From: Pseudomonadota bacterium
GTDB taxonomy: Bacteria; Pseudomonadota; Alphaproteobacteria; Sphingomonadales; Sphingomonadaceae
Direction: 5' to 3'
Assembly: GCA_023424095.1 (NCBI GenBank)
Contig: JAFAEG010000090.1
Span: 1 to 52,951 of the forward strand
DNA: 52,951 nucleotides
The notes under the pieces are model-generated. The model was not told where the DNA came from, did not search any database, and saw nothing but the letters and a program-made list of their open reading frames with translations. A program made the translations under genes and the position numbers. Numbering within the stretch: position 1 is the stretch's first letter; each line of letters opens with the position of its first letter. Shown in pieces: positions 1-8,242 of this stretch.

Positions 1-1529
1 ACGGCTGTCGCGGCCTTCGCCGGAGCACGGGGCGCGATGCGCTGCACCCGTTTCTTCTCCCAATCCTCATAGCCGCCGGCGACGATGTCGATCGTGCCGG
101 AGCCGTCGAGGCCGAGCGTGACCGTCACCGTGCGGTCGAGGAAGTCGCGGTCGTGGCTGACGATCAGGACGGTGCCGTCATAATCGGCGATCACGTCCTG
201 CAGCAGGTCGAGCGTTTCCAGGTCGAGATCGTTGGTGGGCTCGTCGAGCACCAGCAGGTTCGACGGCCGGGCGAATTCGCGCGCGAGCAGCAGCCGCGAG
301 CGCTCGCCACCCGAGAGGGTGCCGACCTTGGCGTCGATCAGATTGGGATCGAACAGGAAGTCCTTCAGATAGCCGGCGACATGCTTGCGCACCCCAGCGA
401 CGTCGATCCAGTCGCCGCCTTCGGCCAGCACATCGCGCAAGGTCTTGTTCGGCTCCATCAGCTTGCGCTGCTGGTCGATGACGATGCTGCTTAACGTCTT
501 CGCGCGGGTGACTTTGCCCTCGTCCGGCTCGATCTCGCCGGTCAGCAGCTTGAGCAGGGTTGTCTTGCCGGTGCCGTTGGCGCCGACGACGCCGATCCGG
601 TCGCCGCGAGTCACGCGGAAGGTGAAGTCCTTCAGGATGGTGCGCTCGCCGAAGCGCTTGGTGACGCCATCGGCGTCGATCACCACCTTGGTCTTGCTGT
701 CATTGCCCTGCACGGCGAGCTTGGCCGCGCCCTGCGGCCCGATCATCAAGGCGCGGACGGCGCGCATCTCCATCAGCTTCGACTTGCGGCCCTCGTTGCG
801 GGCGCGGCGGGCGGTGACGCCGCGCAGCAGCCAATGCTCCTCGATCCGCAGCTTCGCGTCGAGCCGCTGGGCATTGCGCGCTTCCTCGGCATAGACCTGC
901 TCGACCCAGGCATCATAGCCGCCGAAGCCGATCTCGGCGCGGCGCATCGCGCCGCGATCCAGCCAGAGGGTCGAGCGCGTGAGCTTCTTCAGGAAGGTGC
1001 GGTCGTGGCTGATCGCGATGAAGGCGCCGGTGTAGCGGCTCAGCCAATTCTCCAGCCATTCGATCGCGGCGAGGTCGAGATGGTTGGTCGGCTCGTCGAG
1101 CAGAAGCACGTCGGGCTCGCGCGCCAGCGCCCCGGCGATCGCTGCCCGCCGCCGTTCGCCGCCCGAGGCAGTTGCGGCGACGCGGTCGAGGTCGATGCCG
1201 AGCTGATCGGCTACCGCCGCGACCTCGTGCGGTTCGGCTCCACCCGACAGCGCGAAATCGCGCAAGGTCTCGAAGCGGCTGACGTCCGGGTCCTGTTCCA
1301 GGATGACGACGTTTGTGCCCGGCTGGATCGTTCGCCGCCCTTCGTCCGAGTCGATGCTGCCGGCGAGCAATTTCAGCAGGGTCGTCTTGCCCGCGCCATT
1401 GCGGCCGATCAGCGCGAGCCGGTCGCGCGCGCCCACGAAGATGTCGAGGCCGCGAAACAGCCAGCCCGAACCCTGAACGAGGCCGAGCCCTTCATAGGCG
1501 AGGACGGGAGCAGAAGCGGAAGATGCCAT
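1..1529 (-). CDS. uup: ABC-F family ATPase, Uup type (3' end outside window)
   Basis: This soluble protein has two ATP-binding cassettes and no membrane segments. In the first cassette Walker A (GRNGAGKTT) lies at residues 42-50, the signature SGGERR near 122-127 and Walker B LLLDEPTNHLD near 143-152. The second cassette has GANGTGKTT near 316-324, then LSGGERSRLLLA and LVLDEPTNDLD. The linker RRARNEGRKSKLMEMR resembles that of Uup. ABC-F proteins act on ribosomes or on structured nucleic acids; Uup is linked to ribosome function and replication intermediates. The ATG at 1529 is the only sensible start. The gene runs off the left edge just after the second cassette, where Uup would continue into its C-terminal coiled coil, so that domain cannot be checked. 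Confidence 0.9.
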   Translation of the reverse strand, partial: MASSASAPVLAYEGLGLVQGSGWLFRGLDIFVGARDRLALIGRNGAGKTTLLKLLAGSIDSDEGRRTIQPGTNVVILEQDPDVSRFETLRDFALSGGAEPHEVAAVADQLGIDLDRVAATASGGERRRAAIAGALAREPDVLLLDEPTNHLDLAAIEWLENWLSRYTGAFIAISHDRTFLKKLTRSTLWLDRGAMRRAEIGFGGYDAWVEQVYAEEARNAQRLDAKLRIEEHWLLRGVTARRARNEGRKSKLMEMRAVRALMIGPQGAAKLAVQGNDSKTKVVIDADGVTKRFGERTILKDFTFRVTRGDRIGVVGANGTGKTTLLKLLTGEIEPDEGKVTRAKTLSSIVIDQQRKLMEPNKTLRDVLAEGGDWIDVAGVRKHVAGYLKDFLFDPNLIDAKVGTLSGGERSRLLLAREFARPSNLLVLDEPTNDLDLETLDLLQDVIADYDGTVLIVSHDRDFLDRTVTVTLGLDGSGTIDIVAGGYEDWEKKRVQRIAPRAPAKAATA

Positions 1530-1583
1530 GGCGGGCGACTTAGGGAAGCGCGCCCGCAAACGCCACCCGCAGCAATTTCCGGA

Positions 1584-1612
1584 TTGACCGGCGCAAACCT
1601 CACTTTTATCAA
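1584..1612 (+). promoter_or_regulatory. Predicted sigma-70-type promoter of the TonB receptor operon
   Basis: TTGACC (1584-1589) and TATCAA (1607-1612) are separated by exactly 17 bases, a good match to a housekeeping promoter. Transcription would start near 1619, inside the operator described next. This is inferred from sequence only. Confidence 0.55.
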
Positions 1613-1615
1613 AAG

Positions 1616-1630
1616 TGAGAATCATTCTCA
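1616..1630. promoter_or_regulatory. Fur-box-like 7-1-7 operator
   Basis: TGAGAATCATTCTCA is a perfect 7-1-7 inverted repeat, differing from the classical Fur consensus TGATAATnATTATCA at one base in each arm. It overlaps the expected transcription start of the promoter at 1584-1612, where a repressor would block initiation. A second palindrome, CACTTTT-ATC-AAAAGTG (1601-1617), overlaps its left edge. Iron-dependent repression by Fur is the most likely reading; Zur or another Fur-family protein is possible. Confidence 0.7.
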
Positions 1631-1647
1631 TTAGCGAGTTGGAGAAT

Positions 1648-3879
1648 ATGAAGCGCATCTTGCTGGCCGGAACCGCATTGGCCCTGCTTCCCACCCCGGC
1701 ACTCGCGCAGATGCAGGCCACTAGCCCCGCACCAGCCCAGCCTGCGCCGATCGAATATGCCGCCGCGGACCTCGACCAGCCGGGCCAGATCATGACCGTC
1801 ACCGCGACCCGCGCGCCGCGTCCGGTCGATTCAGTCCCCGCCACGGTGACGGTGATCGACGAGCAAAGGATCGCCGACGAACTCGCTTCCGACGCGCGCG
1901 ACCTCATTCGCTACGAGCCGGGAATCAGCCTGCCGCGCCAGCCGGCCCGCTTCGGCGCGGCGCTCGGCACCACCGGGCGCGACCAGAATAGCGGCTTCCG
2001 CATTCGCGGCATCGGCGGCAACCGCGTGCTGATCCAGGTGGACGGCATCCGCGTGCCCGACGGCTTCACCTTCGGCGCCCAGGCGGCCGGACGCGGCGAT
2101 TATGTCGATCTCGGCATCGTCAAATCGGTCGAGATCCTGCGCGGCCCCGCTTCGGCGCTCTACGGTTCGGACGGCCTGGCCGGCGCGGTCAGCTTCATCA
2201 CCAGCGACCCTGCCGACCTGTTCGATGCCGGCCGCGACATCGCCGCTCTGGGCCGGATCAGCTATGACGGCTCGACCCAGGAATTCACCGAGACCGGCCT
2301 CGTTGCCGGCCGCTCCGGGCAATGGTCGGCCCTGTTCAGCTACACCCGGCGCGACGGCCAGGAGCTGGACAATGAAGGGACCGTCGATGGCCAGGGTTCG
2401 ACCCGCACCCAGCCCAACCCGGCCGAAACGCACAGCAACGCCTTGCTCGGCCGCGTGGTCTTCCAGCCGAACGACCATCACCGCATCCGCCTGACCGCGG
2501 AATATGGCGACACGTACAATTATACCGATGTGCTGAGCGGCCGCAGCGCCACCGTGCTCGATCTCTATGGCGAGGATACGACCGAACGGTCTCGGGTCAG
2601 CCTCGACTGGCGCTATGAAAGCGAAGGCACTTTGCGCTCCGCCATGATCGCCGCTTACCTGCAGGACGGCAGCAACCGCCAATTCACCTTCGAGGACCGC
2701 AATCCGGCGGTCGACCGCACCCGCATCAACAGCTTCGACAATCGCGTGATCGGCGCCAGCGCGGAGGCGCGGCTGGCCTTCACCACCGGCACCATCCGCC
2801 ACAATGTCATCTTCGGCGGTGACCTCTCGACGACCACGCAGGAGGGGCTGCGCGACGGCACCGTGCCGCCGGCTGGCGAGACCTATCCGACCCGCGCCTT
2901 CCCGGTGACCGATTACACCCTCGCGGGCCTGTTCATCACCGACGAGATCGAATTGCTCGGCGGCGCGGTCACGCTGTTCCCCGCGCTGCGCTTCGACGCC
3001 TACAGTCTCGATCCCGAAAATGACCCCCTGCTGCCCACCTTCCAGGGTGCAGCGCAGGATGGTTCGCGCCTCACCCCGCGCTTCGGCATCGTCGGCCAGC
3101 TTGGCAGCGGCGTCAGTCTCTACGGAAATTACGCCTCCGGCTTCAAATCGCCTTCGCCGAGCCAGGTGAACAATTTCTTCGAGAACCTCACCTCGCCCTT
3201 TTTCTCCTACCGCTCGGTCCCCAATCCGGACCTGCGGCCCGAGACGAGCGAGACGGTGGAAGCCGGCATCCGCTACAGCAGCCGCAGCTTCAGCGCGTCG
3301 CTCAGCGCCTTCACCGGCACCTATGACAATTTCATCAGCCAGGAGCAGGTCGGCGGCACCGGCACGATCGCCGATCCGATCATCTATCAATATCAGAACC
3401 TCACCGGCGTCGAGATCAGCGGCATCGAGGGTCGCGCCGAGCTGAATCTGGGCAATGGCATCAATGCCAATCTCGCCTTCGCTTATGCCGAGGGGGAATC
3501 GATCCTGCCGGGCGGCGTCAATGCGCCGCTGGCCAGCATCGACCCGCTGAAGATCGTCGGCGGCATCGGCTATCGCGATCCGCGCGGCCGCTTCGGCGCG
3601 CAACTGACCGGCAGCTACAATGCCCGCAAGGAATTGGCCGAGACGACCGGCGTGTGCAGCGCCGCCTGCTTCCGCCCGGACGAATCCTTCGTGCTCGATC
3701 TGGCCGGCCATGTCCGCATTGGCGACCACCTCACCCTGCGCGCCGGCATCTTCAACCTGACCGACGAACGCTACGCCTTGTGGAGCGATGTCGCCGGCCT
3801 GCTGGCCACGTCGACCGTGACCGACGCTTATACCAACCCCGGCCGACACGCCCGCGTGTCGCTGACCGTCCGCTACTGA
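1648..3879 (+). CDS. TonB-dependent outer-membrane receptor, heme/hemoglobin receptor-like
   Basis: This is a 743-residue outer-membrane transporter. It has a signal peptide (about residues 1-22, ending ALAQ), a TonB-box-like TVTATR, a plug domain with FRIRGIGG and ILRGPASALYGSDG, and a beta-barrel ending in a C-terminal aromatic residue (VRY). FKSP (499-502) and NPDL (526-529) match the FRAP and NPNL boxes of heme receptors. No histidine lies between the boxes and none was seen in the corresponding plug stretch, where axial heme ligands are expected. The ATG at 1648 is chosen because GGAG lies just upstream and the signal peptide begins there; an in-frame GTG at 1615 overlaps the operator. 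It leads a Fur-type operon with the chelatase-like and DUF6607-like genes. The substrate is unproven. Confidence 0.88.
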   Translation: MKRILLAGTALALLPTPALAQMQATSPAPAQPAPIEYAAADLDQPGQIMTVTATRAPRPVDSVPATVTVIDEQRIADELASDARDLIRYEPGISLPRQPARFGAALGTTGRDQNSGFRIRGIGGNRVLIQVDGIRVPDGFTFGAQAAGRGDYVDLGIVKSVEILRGPASALYGSDGLAGAVSFITSDPADLFDAGRDIAALGRISYDGSTQEFTETGLVAGRSGQWSALFSYTRRDGQELDNEGTVDGQGSTRTQPNPAETHSNALLGRVVFQPNDHHRIRLTAEYGDTYNYTDVLSGRSATVLDLYGEDTTERSRVSLDWRYESEGTLRSAMIAAYLQDGSNRQFTFEDRNPAVDRTRINSFDNRVIGASAEARLAFTTGTIRHNVIFGGDLSTTTQEGLRDGTVPPAGETYPTRAFPVTDYTLAGLFITDEIELLGGAVTLFPALRFDAYSLDPENDPLLPTFQGAAQDGSRLTPRFGIVGQLGSGVSLYGNYASGFKSPSPSQVNNFFENLTSPFFSYRSVPNPDLRPETSETVEAGIRYSSRSFSASLSAFTGTYDNFISQEQVGGTGTIADPIIYQYQNLTGVEISGIEGRAELNLGNGINANLAFAYAEGESILPGGVNAPLASIDPLKIVGGIGYRDPRGRFGAQLTGSYNARKELAETTGVCSAACFRPDESFVLDLAGHVRIGDHLTLRAGIFNLTDERYALWSDVAGLLATSTVTDAYTNPGRHARVSLTVRY

Positions 3880-3893
3880 GGGGGCTCGGAACG

Positions 3894-4799
3894 ATGATCC
3901 GTTATCTTGGCATGATCTGCGCGGCGTTCGCTCTGCTCATCGCGCCCGCCGGCCGCGCAACGGCCCAGCCGGCCACTGACGATTATGGCGTGCTCGTCAT
4001 GGCCCATGGCGGCGGCGCGGCGTGGAACAGCGAGGTCGAGGCGATGCTTGCGCCCCTGGCCCGCGACTACCGGCTGGAACTCGCCTTCGGCATGGCTGAT
4101 CCAAACAGCATCCAGGACGCGGTGCGCCGGCTGGAAACGCGCGGCGCGCGGCGGATCGGCGTCGTCCGCCTGTTCATCAGCGGCGAGAGCTGGAAGGAGC
4201 GGACCGAGCAGATCCTGGGCATGTGGCCCGGTGCTGGCCCGCGTCCGGCCGCCGATCCGCATGCCGCGCACGGCGCCGGTCATGGCGGCCACGACATGTC
4301 GCTGTGGCGGATCGAAACCTCGTCGCGCTTCGCGCTCAGCCATGAGGGCCTGGCCAATGCCCGCGAAATGGGCGCGGTATTGGTCGATCGCGTGACCCCG
4401 ATCAGCCGCACGCCGCGCGACGAGACGGTGCTGATCCTCGCCCACGGGCCGGAGGACGATGCCGAGAATGCCCGCTGGATCAGCGAGATCAATGCCCGCG
4501 CCGAAGCGCTGCGCACCCACGCGCCGTTCCGCGCCGTCCATGTCGAAAGCCTGCGCGAGGATTGGCCGGACAAGCGCGCCGCCTCGGAAGCGCGCATCCA
4601 CGCCATCGCCGCCGAGGCCGCCCGCAACAATGGCCGGCTGCTCGTCCTGCCCTATCGCGTGACCGGCTTCGGCCCCTACGCCCGCGTGCTGGAAGGCGTG
4701 GCCTACGAAGCCGACCGCCGCGGCCTGCTGCCCAGCCCCGAAGTCGAACGCTGGGTCCGCCGCCAGGCCGACGCATTGCGCACCGAACTCACCAACTGA
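3894..4799 (+). CDS. Secreted CbiX/sirohydrochlorin-chelatase-like protein
   Basis: This 301-residue protein has an N-terminal signal peptide (about 1-25), so it should act in the periplasm, unlike biosynthetic CbiX/SirB enzymes in the cytoplasm. It contains two chelatase-like halves, each opening with a beta strand and an AHG motif (VLVMAHGGG with H38; VLILAHGPE with H184) like the metal-binding GHG of class II chelatases. The second conserved histidine of canonical CbiX is not evident in either half. A histidine-rich loop (H123, H126, H129, H132, then DM) lies between the halves. It starts 14 bases after the receptor stop, so the two are very likely cotranscribed. Metal insertion into, or removal from, an imported tetrapyrrole is the natural hypothesis; simple metal binding is the alternative. 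Confidence 0.8.
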   Translation: MIRYLGMICAAFALLIAPAGRATAQPATDDYGVLVMAHGGGAAWNSEVEAMLAPLARDYRLELAFGMADPNSIQDAVRRLETRGARRIGVVRLFISGESWKERTEQILGMWPGAGPRPAADPHAAHGAGHGGHDMSLWRIETSSRFALSHEGLANAREMGAVLVDRVTPISRTPRDETVLILAHGPEDDAENARWISEINARAEALRTHAPFRAVHVESLREDWPDKRAASEARIHAIAAEAARNNGRLLVLPYRVTGFGPYARVLEGVAYEADRRGLLPSPEVERWVRRQADALRTELTN

Positions 4800-4834
4800 C
4801 CATGCCGGGCCACCGCGCCCATTGGAGACCCAAG

Positions 4835-5830
4835 ATGAAGACGATTTTCCTGCTCGCCGCCGCCCTTGTCGCCACGCCCGCAGTGGCCGCCACTGCCGAA
4901 CAGCCCCGCGCCACCCCGGCGCAGGCGCCCGCCGCTTCCGCTTTCGAAGCAGACCGCCAGTCGATCCTGGCGATGGCCGGCAATTACCGGGTCCGCTTCG
5001 ACATGCGCGAAACCACCTCGTGGCGCAGCGACTACACCCCGATCGCCGCCGCCACTTCGGGCGGGCACGAAGTCGTCCGCGTGATCGAGGACAATGGCCG
5101 CTTCATCAGCCTGCAACACATGCTGGTCGCCGAACATGGCGGGCAGGCCCATGTCATCAAGCATTGGCGGCAGGACTGGACCTACGAACCCGAGACGGTG
5201 CTGATGTACGCCGGCCAAGGCCGCTGGAACCGCGAGCCGGTGCCGGCCGAGCAGCGGCGCGGCGCCTGGTCGCAGACAGTGTGGCAGGTGGACGATTCGC
5301 CCCGCTACGGCGGCGTCGGTCGCTGGGTCGACAATGCCGGCGTGCGCCGCTGGGAAGCTGCGCCAAGCCTGCGCCCGCTCGCCCGTCGCGACGCCACCCG
5401 CGGCCCGCGCTACGACCGCTACCTCGCCGTGAACCGCCACGCCTCGACCCCCAATGGCGGCTGGATCCACTGGCAGGACAATCAGAAGCTCGGCCTGGTC
5501 GACGGCCAGGTCGTGCCGTTCGTGCAGGAAAGCCTGCTGAACACCTACACGCCATTCGCCGACTATAATGTCGCCGCCGCCGACACCTACTGGGCCGTCA
5601 GCCGCGATTATTGGGCGGCGGTCCGCGCCGCTTGGGCCCAGGCCGAGACGACCCACAATGGCATCACGCTGATCGAGGAGCCGCAGATGGGCAACACCCT
5701 CGCCGGCCGCCTGTTCGAAATGGGCACCGAGGTCGCCGAAGGCCGGCTGCAGACCCCCGCCGCGATCGCCGAGGCGCAGCGCCTGATCCGCGAAGGCACG
5801 GCGCCGCGCCCGCAAAGCGCGAGCCGCTAA
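4835..5830 (+). CDS. DUF6607-like secreted protein
   Basis: This 331-residue protein has a signal peptide (MKTIFLLAAALVATPAVAA). The core around ILAMAGNYRVRFDM, the QHMLV stretch and KHWRQDW (109-115) resembles what I remember of DUF6607, a family of unknown function; that name is from memory. The protein is rich in Trp and Tyr and is otherwise soluble. A GGAG ribosome site lies 8 bases before the ATG. It follows the CbiX-like gene by 35 bases with no terminator between, so it is read as the third gene of the receptor operon. Its role is unknown; context suggests periplasmic handling of the imported ligand. Confidence 0.72.
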   Translation: MKTIFLLAAALVATPAVAATAEQPRATPAQAPAASAFEADRQSILAMAGNYRVRFDMRETTSWRSDYTPIAAATSGGHEVVRVIEDNGRFISLQHMLVAEHGGQAHVIKHWRQDWTYEPETVLMYAGQGRWNREPVPAEQRRGAWSQTVWQVDDSPRYGGVGRWVDNAGVRRWEAAPSLRPLARRDATRGPRYDRYLAVNRHASTPNGGWIHWQDNQKLGLVDGQVVPFVQESLLNTYTPFADYNVAAADTYWAVSRDYWAAVRAAWAQAETTHNGITLIEEPQMGNTLAGRLFEMGTEVAEGRLQTPAAIAEAQRLIREGTAPRPQSASR

Positions 5831-5843
5831 GACGCATCGAGAT

Positions 5844-5948
5844 GCTCCCCGGCGGAGGCCGGGGTCCAGGATGGACGCGAAGCGCCGATGTCCGCGCCAA
5901 CCGCGCGGGATGGTTTCCAGGTCTGGACCCCGGCCTTGGGCGGGGAGC
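5844..5948. repeat. Intergenic inverted-repeat element
   Basis: Two 26-base arms (5844-5869 and 5923-5948) are inverted copies with a few mismatches. Each arm also contains a small hairpin of its own around CCCCGG/CCGGGG. The element fills the gap between two convergent genes and could fold into a large stem that ends transcription. It resembles dispersed elements of sphingomonad intergenic regions. No coding sequence is present. Confidence 0.7.
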
Positions 5949-5972
5949 GGCTCGGGATGAACCGGCCGGCCG

Positions 5973-7583
5973 CTAATTCGCCTCCCGCGCCCTTGCCTCT
6001 TCAACCATCCGCGCCACGCTCTCCAGCAGAGCGGGCGCGTCGTAGACGATGCCGTCCTTGATCGTCCAACGGACCCCGCCGACCCGCTCGACGCGGTTGG
6101 TTGCCGGGTTCAGCGTCTCGTGGCCGGTGCCGTAGAGCAGCTTCAAATTGGCCAGCGGATTGCCCGGTACGATTACCAGATCGGCGTTCATGCCGACGCG
6201 GACCAGCCCGAAGGGCGGCTCCTCGCCGCGCGCCGCATAAAGCTCCCGCGCGCCGTTGATCGTCGCGGCCTGGATCACCTCCAGCGGCGCGAAGCCCGCC
6301 TCCTGCAGCATCTCCAACTCGTTGATGTAGGGGAAGCCCCAGCTCTGGTAGATGTAGCCGGGATCGGAGCCGACCGTGACCCGGCCGCCCATATTCTTGT
6401 AATCGTTCACCAGCCGCATCCACAGCTGGAAGAAGCGCCGCCAGGCGACCTCGTCATGCGTGGTCCAGTCCCAGAAATAGGAGCCGTGATGCTCGCGGCT
6501 CGGCTCGAAGAAGCGCTGCAATGACGGCAAAGTGTAGCGCTGATGCCATTCGGCGGTGCGCGCGCGCATCACGTCGCGGCTGGCGGAATAGATGTTGAAG
6601 GTGGGCGACATGGTGACGCCGCGTTCCAGCAGCCGCTCCAGATAGGCCCGCCATTCCGGCGAGCCCGGCTCGACCGCCTGATCGGCCAGCCGCGCCACCT
6701 GGCTGAACCGCCATTGCTCGTCCGACATATTGTAGTCGACCGGATAGGACGGCAGCCGCCGGTCGCGCAGCAAACTCTCGAAATGGCCGTAAAAATGCGT
6801 GATGCCGGAAAGGCCGAACGAGGTCGCGCGGTCGGCATTCACCTCCGCGACCCCGCTTTGGCCCAGATGCGCGACCGTGCCGAGCCGCTGCGCGCGGGCT
6901 TCCTCGATCACCGCCTGAGTCACCGCGGCGGATTCGCTGTTGAACAATTTCACGCCATCATAGCCGTTGGTCGCCAGCCAGCGGACCCAGGCGCGGCCCT
7001 GCTCGGGCGTGCGCACGTCGCCGTTCGGCCAGCAATCGCCGACCGCGCAATAAGCGAACAGGCGCGGGGCGACGATCGTGTTGGCGGCGCTCCGGCGGCG
7101 ATCGTCCAATGAGGGATTGTTGACGCCGAAATAGAGGCCGACGCCGCGCACCGTGGTGACGCCGTGCGCCAGCCACAGCCGATAGCCATAGGTCGCGTTG
7201 TTTGCCTTGTCGGGATCGCCATTGTGGCCGTGCACGTCGACGAAACCGGGCATGACCGTCATACCGGTCGCGTCGATCTCGCGGTCCGCATCATTCGGCG
7301 GGCGATTGGGGCGCACCGGGAGGCCCGGCGTGCCGGCGCCGCGAATGCTCTCGATCCGATTGCCGGCAATGACGATGTCGACCGGCCCGCGCGGCGGCTG
7401 GCCGCTGCCCTCGATCATCATCGCATTGCGGATCACCAGGCGGTTATACGGCCCCTCGCCTTCGCCCGGCTGGCGATCGGGAACGCGCTCCATGCCGCCC
7501 CGCTGCTGCGCCAGCCCGGCCGGTGCGCTGGTCAGCAGGCCCAGCGCGAACGCCGCCATTACCGCTCGTGCCGCCAGTCTCAT
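5973..7583 (-). CDS. Exported amidohydrolase-family protein
   Basis: This 536-residue protein carries a signal peptide ending near GLAQ. The fold is the metal-dependent amidohydrolase (imidazolonepropionase-like) type. Motifs seen are GFVDVHGHN with the HxH pair H118/H120, a GVKLFN stretch that may supply a bridging lysine, later HLGQSG and HFYGHF histidines, and VGSDPGY with the catalytic-type aspartate. The C-terminal ADLVIVPGNPL is typical of the small beta-domain. The ATG at 7583 follows GGAGG at good spacing; upstream in-frame extensions lack a signal. It stands alone, divergent from the PepSY gene. Dipeptide or cyclic amide substrates are typical for secreted members, but the substrate cannot be read here. 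Confidence 0.88.
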   Translation of the reverse strand: MRLAARAVMAAFALGLLTSAPAGLAQQRGGMERVPDRQPGEGEGPYNRLVIRNAMMIEGSGQPPRGPVDIVIAGNRIESIRGAGTPGLPVRPNRPPNDADREIDATGMTVMPGFVDVHGHNGDPDKANNATYGYRLWLAHGVTTVRGVGLYFGVNNPSLDDRRRSAANTIVAPRLFAYCAVGDCWPNGDVRTPEQGRAWVRWLATNGYDGVKLFNSESAAVTQAVIEEARAQRLGTVAHLGQSGVAEVNADRATSFGLSGITHFYGHFESLLRDRRLPSYPVDYNMSDEQWRFSQVARLADQAVEPGSPEWRAYLERLLERGVTMSPTFNIYSASRDVMRARTAEWHQRYTLPSLQRFFEPSREHHGSYFWDWTTHDEVAWRRFFQLWMRLVNDYKNMGGRVTVGSDPGYIYQSWGFPYINELEMLQEAGFAPLEVIQAATINGARELYAARGEEPPFGLVRVGMNADLVIVPGNPLANLKLLYGTGHETLNPATNRVERVGGVRWTIKDGIVYDAPALLESVARMVEEARAREAN

Positions 7584-7797
7584 GCCGCCTCCCCTATTTT
7601 CAGCCGACCTTAGCAAGCCGCGCCGGGCGCGCCACCGCGATTCGACCCGGCCCGAAGGAAATGGTTGCCAAGCGTACGAATAGTCTGTGACAATCGGGCA
7701 ACATGAACGGAACCGAATGCCAGCATTCAGGGGATATTCAATGGCTTGAAGCGATAAGCGGCTCGACCTCCCGAGATTCCGTTTGGATTGTAACGAC

Positions 7798-8115
7798 ATG
7801 CGTAAGTCCCTGCCCCTGCTTGCCGCTTTGTGCGCGCTCACCGCGGTCGCGGTCCCGGCTCATGCCGGCGACCAGCGGCGCGTCGGCGGCGGCGTTGACC
7901 GGATGGAGGCAGCGCGTGGCGTGCGTCAGGGCGACATCCTGCCCTTGAACGTCATCCGCGACCGCATTTCGGCGCGCATGCCCGGCGCGAACCTGATCGG
8001 CGCCGATCTGGTCGGCGGGACGGTCTATCGCCTGCGCTTCATGCGCGGCGCGAACGTCATCCTGGTCGATGTCGACGCCCGCACCGGCAATCCGATTCGC
8101 TGCATCGGCTGCTGA
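7798..8115 (+). CDS. PepSY-like small secreted protein
   Basis: This 105-residue protein has a signal peptide (about 1-23, AHA). The mature part has the pattern of a single PepSY-like domain: a helix (LNVIRDRI) followed by strands (YRLRFMRGANVILVDVDARTG). It ends CIGC. No clear ribosome site precedes the ATG, so a TTG at 7783 or leaderless translation is possible. It lies 127 bases upstream of a two-component pair in the same direction; PepSY-like proteins often sit next to PhoP/PhoQ-type systems and may be sensed or regulated by them. The function is not known. Confidence 0.78.
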   Translation: MRKSLPLLAALCALTAVAVPAHAGDQRRVGGGVDRMEAARGVRQGDILPLNVIRDRISARMPGANLIGADLVGGTVYRLRFMRGANVILVDVDARTGNPIRCIGC

Positions 8116-8242
8116 AGCCGCGTCGGCGCACGGTCGCCACCGGCCAGCGAATCACGCTTCCGTAACGACGTAAACATCGTCATACCCGCCAACATGAACG
8201 AAAACGGGCGCCGTTCATCGGCCGCCCGCTGGGGAGACGAAT

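Noticed and set aside
1615..1647. GTG start for the TonB receptor
   Set aside because: It would place the start inside the Fur-like site and ahead of the signal peptide; the ATG at 1648 has a ribosome site.
1831..3849. Long open frame on the minus strand across the TonB receptor gene
   Set aside because: It is an antisense frame kept open by high GC. The opposite strand has a signal peptide, plug and barrel motifs.
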